64,000 bases of DNA from Spectribacter acetivorans (GTDB lineage Bacteria > Pseudomonadota > Gammaproteobacteria > Nevskiales > Salinisphaeraceae), in NCBI RefSeq assembly GCF_031846305.1, contig NZ_JAVRHY010000002.1:306388-370387 (forward strand). Reading direction: 5' to 3'. How positions within the stretch are numbered: the first letter of the stretch is position 1; each line of letters opens with the position of its first letter. Both the position numbers and the translations under genes were made by a program. Positions 50,088-59,504 of this stretch are shown here, one piece after another. The notes below the pieces were generated by a model, which saw nothing but the letters and a program-made list of their open reading frames with translations, made no database searches and was not told the origin of the DNA.

Positions 50088-51332
50088 CTAGAGAGTGCGG
50101 AAAACGAGGGTGCCGTTGGTGCCCCCGAAGCCGAAGGAGTTGCTCAGCGCCGCGGTCATGCTGTGGTCGCGGGCCTCGCCGGGCACGTAGTCGAGGTCGC
50201 AGCCCTCATCGGGGTTGTCCAGGTTGATCGTCGGCGGCAGCACCTGGTCGCGCAGGGCCAGCAGCGTAAACACCGCTTCCGCGGCGCCCGCGGCCCCCAG
50301 CATGTGACCGGTCATCGACTTGGTCGAGGACACCGGCAGCGAATCGGCATGATCGCCGAACACCGCCCGGACGGCCCGGGTTTCCTCGACATCCCCGGCC
50401 CGTGTGGAGGTGCCGTGGGCATTGACGTAGCCAATAGCATCCGGATTCAGGCCGGCATCCTTGAGGGCCGCGTTCATGCAGCGAACGGCCCCGCCCCCGC
50501 CTTCGGCCGGCAGGGTGATGTGGTAGGCATCGCCGCTCATGCCGAACCCGACCAGTTCGCCGTAGATGGTGGCGCCACGCGCCTTGGCGCGTTCGTATTC
50601 CTCCATCACCAGTACGCCTGCGCCGTCGGACAGCACGAACCCGTCCCGATCGGCGTCCCAGGGGCGGCTGGCCGCTTCCGGGTCGTCGTTGCGGGTGGAA
50701 AGCGCCCGCGCGGCGCAGAATCCCGCCATGCCGATCGGGTTGCAGGCCATCTCGGTGCCACCGGCGAGGATCACGTCGGCGTCACCGTACGCAATCATGC
50801 GCCCGGCATTGCCGATGTTGTGGGTGCCGGTGGTACAGGCGGTGACCGTGGCCACGTTCGGGCCCTGCAGGCCGAACTGAATGGACACCTGGCCCGAGAC
50901 CATGTTGATGATGCTGCTGGGGATGAAGAACGGCGAGACTTTCTTGGTGTTGTAGTCGTTGGCGTAGAACTTCTCGCAGGTCTCTTCGATGGTGCCGATG
51001 CCGCCGATGCCGGAGCCGATCGACACCCCGATGCGAGTGAGGTCCTCGGCCTCGAGATCCAGGCCCGAGTCCTGCACCGCCTGGCCGGCGGCCGCCACGC
51101 CGTAATGCACGAAGGCATCGTACTTGCGGGCATCCTTGGGGTTCATGTAATCCGCGACGTTGAAGTCACGGATCGGCCCGCCGAAGCGGGTGGGATAACC
51201 GGAAATGTCGAACGTATCGACCGGTCCGATGCCGCTACGGCCCGCGAGAATGCTGTCCCAGCTCTCCCGGACCGACAGCCCGACCGGGGACACCAACCCC
51301 ATTCCGGTGACGACGACGCGACGCTTGCCCAA
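50088..51332 (-). CDS. fabF: 3-oxoacyl-ACP synthase II
   Basis: A 414-residue condensing enzyme of fatty acid elongation. The active-site Cys is in VTACTTGTHNIGNAGRMI (near residue 164), the two His in NAHGTSTRAGD and SMTGHMLGAAG, and the C-terminus has SNSFGFGGTNGTLVF. It lies directly after acpP, 48 bp downstream, in the standard fab order. Confidence 0.97.
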   Translation of the reverse strand: MGKRRVVVTGMGLVSPVGLSVRESWDSILAGRSGIGPVDTFDISGYPTRFGGPIRDFNVADYMNPKDARKYDAFVHYGVAAAGQAVQDSGLDLEAEDLTRIGVSIGSGIGGIGTIEETCEKFYANDYNTKKVSPFFIPSSIINMVSGQVSIQFGLQGPNVATVTACTTGTHNIGNAGRMIAYGDADVILAGGTEMACNPIGMAGFCAARALSTRNDDPEAASRPWDADRDGFVLSDGAGVLVMEEYERAKARGATIYGELVGFGMSGDAYHITLPAEGGGGAVRCMNAALKDAGLNPDAIGYVNAHGTSTRAGDVEETRAVRAVFGDHADSLPVSSTKSMTGHMLGAAGAAEAVFTLLALRDQVLPPTINLDNPDEGCDLDYVPGEARDHSMTAALSNSFGFGGTNGTLVFRTL

Positions 51333-51380
51333 GTTGCCCCCTGACCTGCCGATGGAACCGCGAACGAAACCGCCGGGCGA

Positions 51381-51620
51381 TCAGCTCTCGGCGTGCGACT
51401 TGATGTAGTCGACCGCGTCCTGCACGCACACGATCTTTTCGGCTTCCTCGTCGGGAATGTCGATTTCGAATTCTTCTTCCAGCGCCATCACCAGCTCGAC
51501 CGTGTCGAGGGAGTCGGCACCCAGGTCATCGACGAAGGAGGCTTCGCTGGTGACCTGATCCTCACCCACGCTCAGCTGCTCGGCGATGATCTTCTTAACT
51601 CGTTCCTGCACACTGCTCAT
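51381..51620 (-). CDS. acpP: Acyl carrier protein
   Basis: A 79-residue acidic protein. The phosphopantetheine attachment Ser is in DLGADSLDTVELVMALEEEF (Ser about residue 37). It carries the growing acyl chain to FabD, FabF and FabG. The sequence differs only slightly from the E. coli protein. It has longer flanking gaps (117 bp to fabG) than other cluster genes, consistent with the usual separate acpP promoter. Confidence 0.98.
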   Translation of the reverse strand: MSSVQERVKKIIAEQLSVGEDQVTSEASFVDDLGADSLDTVELVMALEEEFEIDIPDEEAEKIVCVQDAVDYIKSHAES

Positions 51621-51737
51621 GCTTCTGCTCCTGCGGTATCGGGCTGGTTCGCCCTTGAGTTGTTGCGGGGTCTTTCCGGCAATGGCGCGCCATTTTAGGC
51701 AAAAACCCCGGTCCAGGCTACAAACGCCAGACCGGCT

Positions 51738-52475
51738 TCACCCCATGTGGAGTCCACCGTTGACGCTGATGGTTTCGCCGGTGATGTATCCGGCGGACTC
51801 GGATGCGAGAAATCGCACGGCCGCGGCCACGTCGTCGACCGCGCCCAGCCGCCCCAGCGGTACCTGGCCGAGCAGCGCCTCGCGCTGGGCATCGGGCAGG
51901 TCGCGGGTCATGTCGGTATCGATGAATCCGGGGGCCACCGCGTTGACGGTAATGCCGCGCGAGGCCACTTCCCGGGCCAGCGAGCGGGTCAGGCCGATCA
52001 CCCCGGCCTTGGCGGCGGAATAGTTCACCTGCCCGGCATTGCCCATCTGGCCGACCACCGAGGTGATGCTGACGATGCGCCCGCCGCGAGCCTTCATCAT
52101 GCCGCGCAGCACCGCCTTGCAGCAGCGGTAGACGCCGGCGAGGTTGGTGTCGATCACCGCGTCCCATTCCTCGTCCTTCATGCGCATGACGAGATTGTCG
52201 CGGGTGATCGCGGCGTTGTTGATCAGGATGGTCGGAGTGCCGAATTCGTCGGCGACGGCCTTGACCAGCGCTGCCGGATGATCCGGATCGGCCACGTCCA
52301 GCACCCGGCCGGCGCCCTGGATGCCGGCCTCGGCCAGCGCCTTGTCGATGGCGGCCGCGCCGCTTTCCGAGGTCGCGGTGCCGACCACCGTGGCGCCCGC
52401 CTCACCCAGGGTTCGGGCTATCGCTGCACCAATGCCTCGCGAGGCACCGGTGACCAGTGCAATCTGCTCGTTCAA
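51738..52475 (-). CDS. fabG: 3-oxoacyl-ACP reductase
   Basis: A 245-residue SDR. NADPH is bound at VTGASRGIGAAIARTLGEAG (residues 8-27). NNAAITRDNLVMRMKDEEWD and the Ser...Tyr-x-x-x-Lys set (SITSVVGQMGNAGQVNYSAAKAG) are intact, and VAPGFIDTDMTRDLPD follows. It reduces 3-ketoacyl-ACP during elongation. It is 21 bp downstream of fabD. Confidence 0.97.
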   Translation of the reverse strand: MNEQIALVTGASRGIGAAIARTLGEAGATVVGTATSESGAAAIDKALAEAGIQGAGRVLDVADPDHPAALVKAVADEFGTPTILINNAAITRDNLVMRMKDEEWDAVIDTNLAGVYRCCKAVLRGMMKARGGRIVSITSVVGQMGNAGQVNYSAAKAGVIGLTRSLAREVASRGITVNAVAPGFIDTDMTRDLPDAQREALLGQVPLGRLGAVDDVAAAVRFLASESAGYITGETISVNGGLHMG

Positions 52476-52496
52476 GGGAGTCCCCCGTCGTCTGTC

Positions 52497-53438
52497 TCAG
52501 GCGGCCGCGGCGGCCAGTCCCGCTGTCAGGCCGTCCGGGTCCTGCAGCGCCGTCGCGTCGATGTCACGGTCGATTCGCTTGTTCAGGCCGGTCAGCACCT
52601 TGCCGGGCCCGCACTCAAGCATCACCCCGATGCCCGCCCCGTGCAATGCCCGAATGGTCTCGGTCCAGCGTACCGGCCGTTCCAGCTGGGAAACCAGCGC
52701 CTTGCGGATGCCGTCGACATCCTCGCGCTGCTGCGCGTCCACATTATGCAGGACCGGGATCGAGGGGGTGCGCAGCGGAATCTCGGCCAGATGCGAGCGC
52801 AGCCGTTCCCCGGCGGGTCGCATCAGATCGCAGTGCGACGGCACGCTCACCGGCAGCCGCTTCGCCATCTTGGCACCCTGCTCTTTCGCCAGCGCCATGG
52901 CACGTTCCACCGCCGCGGTCTCGCCGGCAATCACCACCTGGCCGGGGGAATTGAAGTTGGCCGGGGCCACCACGTCGCCCTCGCCGGCCGCCTGCTGGCA
53001 GATCTCGGCAATGGCGTCGTCATCCAGGCCGATTACGGCGGCCATGGCGCCTTCGCCGGCCGGTACCGCGTTCTGCATTGCCTGGCCACGTAGTTCGGTC
53101 AACCGCAGGCCGTCGCTGAATTCCAGCGCGCCGGCGGCCACCAGGGCGGTGTACTCGCCCAGGCTGTGGCCGGCCATCGCTGCCGGCATGGTGCCGCCCC
53201 GGGCTTCCCAGATACGCCACACGGCAAGGCCGGCGGCCAGCAGGGCCGGCTGGGTCTTCTCGGTGCTGTCCAGCGCCTCGGCCGGGCCTTCGCGGACCAG
53301 CGTGGCCAGATCGTAACCGAGCACTTCACCGGCCTCACGCAGAGTCTTTCCCACCTCGGGATACTGTTCGGACAGCGCCGACAGCATGCCGACGGACTGC
53401 GACCCCTGACCGGGGAAAAGCATTGCGAAACGGGCCAT
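52497..53438 (-). CDS. fabD: Malonyl-CoA:ACP transacylase
   Basis: A 313-residue acyltransferase. It has FPGQGSQSVGMLSAL at the N-terminus, the nucleophile elbow MAGHSLGEYTALVAAG with Ser near residue 92, and the His region LPVSVPSHCDLMRPAG. It loads malonyl onto ACP. It opens the minus-strand fab block; fabH, plsX and rpmF, often upstream in gammaproteobacteria, are absent and replaced by the divergent nudJ operon. ATG 53438 gives the correct N-terminus. Confidence 0.96.
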   Translation of the reverse strand: MARFAMLFPGQGSQSVGMLSALSEQYPEVGKTLREAGEVLGYDLATLVREGPAEALDSTEKTQPALLAAGLAVWRIWEARGGTMPAAMAGHSLGEYTALVAAGALEFSDGLRLTELRGQAMQNAVPAGEGAMAAVIGLDDDAIAEICQQAAGEGDVVAPANFNSPGQVVIAGETAAVERAMALAKEQGAKMAKRLPVSVPSHCDLMRPAGERLRSHLAEIPLRTPSIPVLHNVDAQQREDVDGIRKALVSQLERPVRWTETIRALHGAGIGVMLECGPGKVLTGLNKRIDRDIDATALQDPDGLTAGLAAAAA

Positions 53439-53577
53439 CAGGCACCCTGGAGTCCAAAACCGGCGCCAATCATACGCACCCCTTCCGCCGTTGACCACGT
53501 TCGGTGAAAGGGCGGTGTTTGTTATTATTGAAACCTCGATATCCCGCCCATCGAACCCATCCGCGACGGAGCGCGCC

Positions 53578-54039
53578 GTGATCACGCCCGAACTGACCGT
53601 CGCTGCCCTGGTCGAACGCAATGGCCGTTTTCTCATGGTGGAGGAAGTGGTTCGCGAGCAGACCGTGCTCAATCAGCCCGCCGGCCACGTGGAATACGGC
53701 GAAAGCGCCCTTGATGCGGTGGTTCGCGAAACCCGCGAGGAAACCGCCTGGCGTTTCACTCCGACCGCCCTGGTGGGCACCTACCTGTGGCGGATACCCA
53801 GCGCGACTCGACACGTGATGCGAATCCTGTTTACCGGCGACGTTTCCGACCACGACAGCGACAGCGAGCTGGACGACGGCATCATCGCCACCCACTGGAT
53901 GGACTACCGCGCCCTGCAGGCCGCCGAGGAGCGGCTGCGCACGCCGCTGGTGCTGCACGGGCTGGACGATTATCTGGCCGGCCGGCGGCTGCCGCTGGAT
54001 GCCGTGCGCTGCTTCGACTACACCGGCACGCCGCGATGA
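53578..54039 (+). CDS. nudJ: Nudix hydrolase NudJ (YmfB-like)
   Basis: A 153-residue Nudix phosphatase. The Nudix box is GHVEYGESALDAVVRETREE followed by TA, with Gly, Glu, Arg-Glu and Glu-Glu in place (the last Gly is Ala). NudJ removes phosphate from thiamin pyrophosphate precursors and nucleoside di-/triphosphates. It starts at GTG 53578 (GGAGC upstream) and its stop overlaps mnmA (ATGA), as in other gammaproteobacteria (nudJ-mnmA-hflD). Confidence 0.92.
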   Translation: MITPELTVAALVERNGRFLMVEEVVREQTVLNQPAGHVEYGESALDAVVRETREETAWRFTPTALVGTYLWRIPSATRHVMRILFTGDVSDHDSDSELDDGIIATHWMDYRALQAAEERLRTPLVLHGLDDYLAGRRLPLDAVRCFDYTGTPR

Positions 54040-55142
54040 GCCGTCACGTCATCGTGGGCCTGTCCGGCGGCGTGGATTCCGCCGTCGCCGCCCTGCGACT
54101 GATCGAGGCCGGCGATCGGGTGGAAGGCCTGTTCATGTTCAACTGGGCCGAGGACGAGGCCGGCCGCTGCCAGGCCGCCGATGACTTCGAGGCCGCCCGC
54201 GCGGCCGCCGAGGTGCTGGACATTCCTCTGCACCGGGCCGATTTCTCGGCCGAATACCGTCAGCGGGTCTTCCAGCCGTTCGTCGACGGCTATGCCGCCG
54301 GACGCACCCCCAACCCGGACGTGCTGTGCAATCGCGAGGTGAAGTTCGATCCGTTCCTGAACCACGCCCGCCGGCTGGGGGCCGACTGCATCGCCACCGG
54401 CCATTACGCCCGCGTCGAAGCCGACGGTCCGGGCTGGCGGCTGCGGCGCGGCGTCGACCCCGGCAAGGATCAATCCTATTTCCTGGCCGCGGTTCCGCAG
54501 ACGGCGCTAGCGCGGACGCTGTTCCCCCTGGGCGACCTGCATAAACAGGACGTGCGCGAAATGGCCCGGGCCGCCGGGCTGCCCAACCACGCCCGGCAGG
54601 ACAGCACCGGCGTCTGCTTCATCGGCGAGCGGGATTTCGACGGCTTCCTGGCCGGCTACGTGGACGCCGAACCCGGCCCCATCCGGGTGGCGGACGGCCC
54701 GCTGGCCGGCACCGACATCGGCCGCCATCGCGGGCTGGCGTTTCACACCATCGGCCAGCGCCGCGGGCTGGGCATCGGCGGCGTGCGCGGCGCGCCTGAC
54801 GCGCCCTGGTTCGTGGTGGAAAAGACCATGACCGACGCGGTGCTCTGGGTCAGCCAGAATCCGGATCACCCGGGCCTGCGCCCGCGGCTGGTCGATACCG
54901 CCGCGCCGCAGTGGATCGGCCCGGCCCCGAGCCTGCCACTGACCTGCCGGGTGCAGGTGCGCTACCGCCAGACCGACCAACCCTGTGTGGTGACGGCCCG
55001 GGGCGACGGGCTGCGACTGACCTTCGATACGCCACCGTTCGCCGCCGCGCCCGGGCAGTACGCGGTGTTCTACGACGATGACACCTGCCTGGGCTGTGCC
55101 GAAATCGACACCCTGCCGGCGCAGGCCACCGAGGCCGCATGA
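54036..55142 (+). CDS. mnmA: tRNA-specific 2-thiouridylase
   Basis: A 368-residue ATP-dependent enzyme that thiolates U34 of tRNA Lys, Glu and Gln. The P-loop is VGLSGGVDSAVAALRL (residues 7-22). The first catalytic Cys is in NPDVLCNREVKFDPFLNHAR, the second in DSTGVCFIGERDFDGFL, with the tRNA-binding FHTIGQRRGLGIGG region after it. Both cysteines are intact. It overlaps nudJ and hflD by four bases each. Confidence 0.97.
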   Translation: MSRHVIVGLSGGVDSAVAALRLIEAGDRVEGLFMFNWAEDEAGRCQAADDFEAARAAAEVLDIPLHRADFSAEYRQRVFQPFVDGYAAGRTPNPDVLCNREVKFDPFLNHARRLGADCIATGHYARVEADGPGWRLRRGVDPGKDQSYFLAAVPQTALARTLFPLGDLHKQDVREMARAAGLPNHARQDSTGVCFIGERDFDGFLAGYVDAEPGPIRVADGPLAGTDIGRHRGLAFHTIGQRRGLGIGGVRGAPDAPWFVVEKTMTDAVLWVSQNPDHPGLRPRLVDTAAPQWIGPAPSLPLTCRVQVRYRQTDQPCVVTARGDGLRLTFDTPPFAAAPGQYAVFYDDDTCLGCAEIDTLPAQATEAA

Positions 55143-55768
55143 CCGACATCAACACCGCCACCCGCCAGCAGGCAATGGCCCTGGCCGGCATCGCCCAGTT
55201 CGTGCTGGACGCCCACCGGCTGGCCGATTCCGGCCGGCTGGACCGCGTGCCGCTGGCAGCGGCCCTGCACGTGATCTTCACCACCAATCCGGATCGCGCC
55301 GAGGACGTTTTCAGCGACCCGGCCGTCATCCGCGACGGCGCGGCCTTCCTGCGGCGGCAATTCGGCCGGCAGACCGGCGGCGGCGACGATGCCCCCACCG
55401 CCCGCGCCATCGGCCTGGTGGTGCGGCTGGGCAAACGGCTGCTGGGACGGGACGAAGCGTTGAGCCGGCTGAGCGGCGCCATCGGCCGGGCAAAGTTCGC
55501 CGACGACGACCGCCAGATTCCCGGCATTCTCGATCAGGCCTACCGCGACATCCTCAGCCCCATCGGGCCCCGCATCATGGTGCGCGGCAATCCCGAGCAT
55601 CTGCAGAACACCGAGGTGACCGAGCATGTACGCGTGCTGCTGATGGCGGCGGTGCGCTGTGCCGTGCTCTGGTATCACTGCGGCGGCCGGCTGTGGCGGC
55701 TGCTGGTGTTCCGCAAGCGGCTGCTGGCGGCGCTGGACGACCTGCCGGGGGCCGCCGGCGCGGCTTGA
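55139..55768 (+). CDS. hflD: High frequency lysogenization protein HflD homologue
   Basis: A 209-residue helical, membrane-associated protein (YcfC). Typical stretches are QQAMALAGIAQFVLDAHRLAD, RAIGLVVRLGKRLLGRDEAL, QIPGILDQAYRDILSPIGPRI and a C-terminal AVRCAVLWYHCGGRLWRLL. It is confined to gammaproteobacteria, which is useful for placing the organism. Its cellular role outside lambda lysogeny is unclear. Last gene of the operon. Confidence 0.95.
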   Translation: MTDINTATRQQAMALAGIAQFVLDAHRLADSGRLDRVPLAAALHVIFTTNPDRAEDVFSDPAVIRDGAAFLRRQFGRQTGGGDDAPTARAIGLVVRLGKRLLGRDEALSRLSGAIGRAKFADDDRQIPGILDQAYRDILSPIGPRIMVRGNPEHLQNTEVTEHVRVLLMAAVRCAVLWYHCGGRLWRLLVFRKRLLAALDDLPGAAGAA

Positions 55769-55892
55769 TGCGCCGCAGCACGGTACAGCCGCGGCGCGCA
55801 ATCCGTTATAATACGGCTTCGCATGTCGCCCCGGACGTGTTGTCCTGGCGGCGACTCCCCGGCCACCGAACACTCGTCTTGGAGAGGACGCG

Positions 55893-58619
55893 ATGACGGA
55901 CAGCTTCAATGTTCGTGCCCAGCTTGATGCGGGCGCCAAACAATATGACTACTTCAGCCTGAAAACGCTGGAGGAGACGTTCCCCGAGGCGGCAACGCTG
56001 CCCTACTCGCACAAGATCCTGCTGGAGAATCTGCTCCGGCACGAGGATGGCGAGGATGTCACCAGGGCAGACATCGAGGCGCTGGCGAAGTGGGATTCCC
56101 AGGCCGAGCCGTCGAAGGAGATTTCCTTCACCCCGGCCCGCGTGGTCCTGCAGGACTTCACCGGCGTGCCGGCGATCGTCGACCTGGCCGCCATGCGCGA
56201 CGCCATGGCCAAGCTGGGCGGCAACCCGGAAAAGATCAACCCGCTGTCCCCCGCCGAGCTGGTCATCGACCACTCCGTGATGGTGGACGAGTACGGCAGC
56301 GACCAGGCCTTCGATCTGAACGCCAAGCTGGAATTCAACCGCAACAAGGAGCGCTATGCATTCCTGCGCTGGGGTCAGGGCGCGTTCGACAATTTCAAGG
56401 TGGTGCCGCCGGATACCGGCATCGTGCATCAGGTGAACCTGGAATACCTGGCCCGCGTGGTATTCGGCAACGACGAGAACAACCTCGCCTACCCGGATAC
56501 GCTGGTGGGCACCGATTCGCACACCACCATGATCAACGGCGTGGGCGTGCTCGGCTGGGGCGTGGGCGGCATCGAGGCCGAGGCCGCCATGCTGGGTCAG
56601 CCGATTTCCATGCTGATCCCGCAGGTCGTGGGCTTTCGTCTGACCGGCAAGCTGGCCGAGGGCACCACCGCCACCGACCTAGTGCTGACGGTCACCGAAA
56701 TGCTTCGCGAGAAGGGCGTGGTTGGCAAGTTCGTCGAGTTCTTCGGCGACGGCCTGGCTGACCTGCCCCTGGCGGACCGCGCCACCATCGCCAACATGGC
56801 CCCGGAATACGGCGCCACCTGCGGCATCTTCCCGGTGGACGGCGAGACCCTGCGCTACATGGAACTCACCGGTCGGCCGCAGGAACAGCGCGACCTGGTC
56901 GAGGCCTACGCCAAGGCCCAGGGCATGTGGCGCGAGGACGGCGCCCCGGATGCCAACTACACGGACGTGCTGGAACTGGACCTGGGCACCGTGCAGCCCT
57001 CGCTGGCCGGCCCCAAGCGCCCGCAGGACCGCGTGTTGCTCAAGGACATGCAGGAAACCTACCGTCGCGAGGTCAAGCCGTTCGTCGATCAGCGCAACGA
57101 CAAGAAGACCGAGGCCGAAGCCCGCATGGAAGGCGAAGCCGGCCTGCCCAGTGGCACCGAGGACGGCGTGGCCAACGTCAACTACAAGGACGCCGACTTC
57201 CAGCTCAAGGACGGCGCGGTGGTGATCGCGGCGATCACTTCCTGCACCAACACCTCCAACCCGGCGGTGATGATCGGCGCCGGCCTGCTGGCGCGCAATG
57301 CCATCAACAAGGGCCTGAACGTCAAGCCGTGGGTGAAGACCTCCCTGGCCCCCGGCTCCAAGGTGGTCACCGACTACCTGGCCAAGGCCCAGCTGGACGA
57401 TGACCTGGAAGGCCTGGGCTTCCATCTGGTGGGCTACGGGTGCACCACCTGCATCGGCAACTCCGGCCCGCTGCCGGAACCGATCAGCGCCGCGGTCAAC
57501 GAGCACCACCTGAACGTGGCCTCCGTGCTGTCCGGCAACCGCAACTTCGAAGGCCGCGTGCATGGCGACGTGCGCATGAACTTCCTGGCCTCCCCGCCGC
57601 TGGTGGTGGCCTACGCCCTGGCCGGCACCGTGGACATCGACCTGTCCAACGACCCCATCGGCCAGGACCAGGACGGCAACGATGTCTTCCTCAAGGACAT
57701 CTGGCCGAGCCAGAAAGAGGTGTACGACACCATCGGCACCTCGCTGAACTCGCAGATGTTCACCGACAGCTACGGCGACGTGTTCGCCGGCGACGACCGC
57801 TGGCAGAAGCTGGACGTGCCGGAAGGCGAAATCTACGAGTGGGACGAGGATTCCACCTACGTCCAGAACCCGCCCTACTTCCAGGGCATGAGCGTGGACG
57901 TGGCCGACATCCCCGGTATCACCGGCGCCCGCTGCCTGGCCCTGCTGGGGGATTCGATCACCACCGATCACATCTCCCCCGCCGGCGCCATCAAGGCCGA
58001 GACCCCGGCCGGCCAGTACCTGATGGAACAGGGCGTCAAGCCGGCGGACTTCAACTCCTACGGCTCGCGGCGCGGCAATCACCAGGTGATGATGCGCGGC
58101 ACCTTCGCCAACGTACGGCTGCGTAACCAGCTGGCCCCGGGCACCGAGGGCGGCTGGACCACGTTCCAGCCGGATGGCGAGCAGATGTACATCTACGACG
58201 CCGCCATGAAGTACCAGGAAAAGGGCACCCCGCTGGTGATCCTGGCCGGCAAGGAGTACGGCACGGGTTCCAGCCGTGACTGGGCCGCCAAGGGCACCAA
58301 GCTGCTGGGCGTGGAAGCAGTCGTGGCGCAGAGCTACGAGCGCATCCACCGTTCCAACCTGGTGGGCTTCGGCGTGCTGCCGCTGCAGTTCAAGGACGGC
58401 GACAACGCCGAATCCCTGGGCCTGACCGGCACCGAGACCTTCGACATCGAGGGCCTCACCGCCGGCGCCAAGACGGTCACCGTCAAGGCCACCACCGAGG
58501 ATGGCAAAACCACCGAGTTCGAAGCCCGGGTGCGCATCGACACGCCCAAGGAATGGGACTACTACAAGAACGGCGGCATCCTGCACTACGTGCTCCGCCA
58601 GCTGGCCAAGGCCGCGTAA
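55893..58619 (+). CDS. acnA: Aconitate hydratase A
   Basis: A 908-residue TCA-cycle enzyme of the AcnA/IRP group. Cluster cysteines are in ITSCTNTSNPAVMIGAGL and GYGCTTCIGNSGPLPEPI (CTTC). Substrate-binding segments include GTDSHTTMINGVGVLGWG, DSITTDHISPAGAI, NSYGSRRGNHQVMMRGTF and the C-terminal swivel domain with GKEYGTGSSRDWAAKG. GGAGAGG precedes the ATG. Monocistronic, with a clear terminator after it. Confidence 0.98.
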   Translation: MTDSFNVRAQLDAGAKQYDYFSLKTLEETFPEAATLPYSHKILLENLLRHEDGEDVTRADIEALAKWDSQAEPSKEISFTPARVVLQDFTGVPAIVDLAAMRDAMAKLGGNPEKINPLSPAELVIDHSVMVDEYGSDQAFDLNAKLEFNRNKERYAFLRWGQGAFDNFKVVPPDTGIVHQVNLEYLARVVFGNDENNLAYPDTLVGTDSHTTMINGVGVLGWGVGGIEAEAAMLGQPISMLIPQVVGFRLTGKLAEGTTATDLVLTVTEMLREKGVVGKFVEFFGDGLADLPLADRATIANMAPEYGATCGIFPVDGETLRYMELTGRPQEQRDLVEAYAKAQGMWREDGAPDANYTDVLELDLGTVQPSLAGPKRPQDRVLLKDMQETYRREVKPFVDQRNDKKTEAEARMEGEAGLPSGTEDGVANVNYKDADFQLKDGAVVIAAITSCTNTSNPAVMIGAGLLARNAINKGLNVKPWVKTSLAPGSKVVTDYLAKAQLDDDLEGLGFHLVGYGCTTCIGNSGPLPEPISAAVNEHHLNVASVLSGNRNFEGRVHGDVRMNFLASPPLVVAYALAGTVDIDLSNDPIGQDQDGNDVFLKDIWPSQKEVYDTIGTSLNSQMFTDSYGDVFAGDDRWQKLDVPEGEIYEWDEDSTYVQNPPYFQGMSVDVADIPGITGARCLALLGDSITTDHISPAGAIKAETPAGQYLMEQGVKPADFNSYGSRRGNHQVMMRGTFANVRLRNQLAPGTEGGWTTFQPDGEQMYIYDAAMKYQEKGTPLVILAGKEYGTGSSRDWAAKGTKLLGVEAVVAQSYERIHRSNLVGFGVLPLQFKDGDNAESLGLTGTETFDIEGLTAGAKTVTVKATTEDGKTTEFEARVRIDTPKEWDYYKNGGILHYVLRQLAKAA

Positions 58620-58641
58620 GCACCGGCCGACCCGCCAAACG

Positions 58642-58665
58642 GGCCCCGCTTCGGCGGGGCCTTTT
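58642..58665 (+). terminator. Rho-independent terminator after acnA
   Basis: ggccccgc (58642-58649), loop ttcg, gcggggcc (58654-58661), then TTTT, 23 bp after the stop codon. Confidence 0.9.
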
Positions 58666-58705
58666 CGTTGGTAATGCCGGGCCGCCCAAGCCAGCATCCA
58701 TGCCC

Positions 58706-58727
58706 GTAGGGCGGACTTCAGTCCGCC
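58706..58727 (+). repeat. Single REP-like palindrome
   Basis: GTAG foot (58706-58709), then GGCGGAC, TTCA, GTCCGCC. It belongs to the same family as the pairs at 16.8 and 44.8 kb, with no inverted partner nearby. Confidence 0.7.
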
Positions 58728-58881
58728 ATTTCGGCGATCCGAGAAGGACAGGGTCAACCATCGAGATCAGAGTCTCTGCAAACCTGCCTCGGCATTCACC
58801 ACGACCGCTCGCCCGCACCCTGCCGACAGGGGCGCGAGCCTGTTATATTTCGCCCTTTAGCGACATCAACAAGACAAACTC

Positions 58882-59370
58882 ATGATCGGACGCGCCATCT
58901 TCGTCATCCTGCTCAACGCCATCTTCCTGGTCGGCGTGCTGCTTTATCTGCCGCTGGACGGCCTGCTGGAAATGCGCGGCTACGACGAGTCGCACATCCA
59001 GGCGATGAAGGATGCCCGCGCCGAGGATGAAGAACTCGAGGCCGAACTGGCCGCCGAGGAGGAAGCCGAAGCCGCGGCGGCAGATGACGCCGACAACGAG
59101 GCCATGGAAGCCCTCGACCCGGTCGCCGATGACGCCACCGGTGACGAGGAAACCACCGAATCCGACGCGGAACCACCGGCCCGCGAGCAACTGGTGGCCA
59201 CCGACGTGATCAACGTTCGCAGCGGCCCCGGCACCGACAACGAGCAGGTCGGCCAGCTGGACGCGGGCGAAACCGTCACCGTGCTGGAAGACAACGGCGA
59301 AGACTGGATCCGCATCGAATTCGAGGACGGCGAAGCCTGGGCCTACCGCCCCCTGTTCGAGCAGCCGTAA
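58882..59370 (+). CDS. Membrane-anchored SH3-domain protein with acidic linker
   Basis: A 162-residue protein. One N-terminal TM helix (FVILLNAIFLVGVLLYL) is followed by a very acidic Glu/Ala/Asp-rich linker of about 70 residues, probably disordered or coiled, and a C-terminal bacterial SH3 domain (VINVRSGPGTDNEQVGQLDAG, then LEDNGEDWIRIEFEDGEAWAY). SH3b domains of this type often bind cell wall or periplasmic partners. The function is unknown. No strong ribosome-binding site is visible at ATG 58882. Confidence 0.8.
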   Translation: MIGRAIFVILLNAIFLVGVLLYLPLDGLLEMRGYDESHIQAMKDARAEDEELEAELAAEEEAEAAAADDADNEAMEALDPVADDATGDEETTESDAEPPAREQLVATDVINVRSGPGTDNEQVGQLDAGETVTVLEDNGEDWIRIEFEDGEAWAYRPLFEQP

Positions 59371-59404
59371 AAAGCGCCAAACGCCAACGCCCCAAGAAGC
59401 CATC

Positions 59405-59428
59405 CCCTCTCCCGCAAGCGGGAGAGGG
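59405..59428. terminator. Strong hairpin between the convergent SH3 and integrase genes
   Basis: ccctctcccgc (59405-59415) pairs with gcgggagaggg (59418-59428), 11 perfect pairs with a 2-nt loop. There is no T-run, so bidirectional termination or transcript protection is only likely. It is a common intergenic repeat form. Confidence 0.45.
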
Positions 59429-59504
59429 CCAGGGAGAGGGAAACCGGCATCAGGCACCAGGGCCTGAACAAGCCACAGGCACCAGAATCGCCGTCAGCCC
59501 ACCC

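Noticed and set aside
56679..58757. 692-aa minus-strand frame opposite acnA
   Set aside because: Antisense shadow of a highly conserved aconitase.
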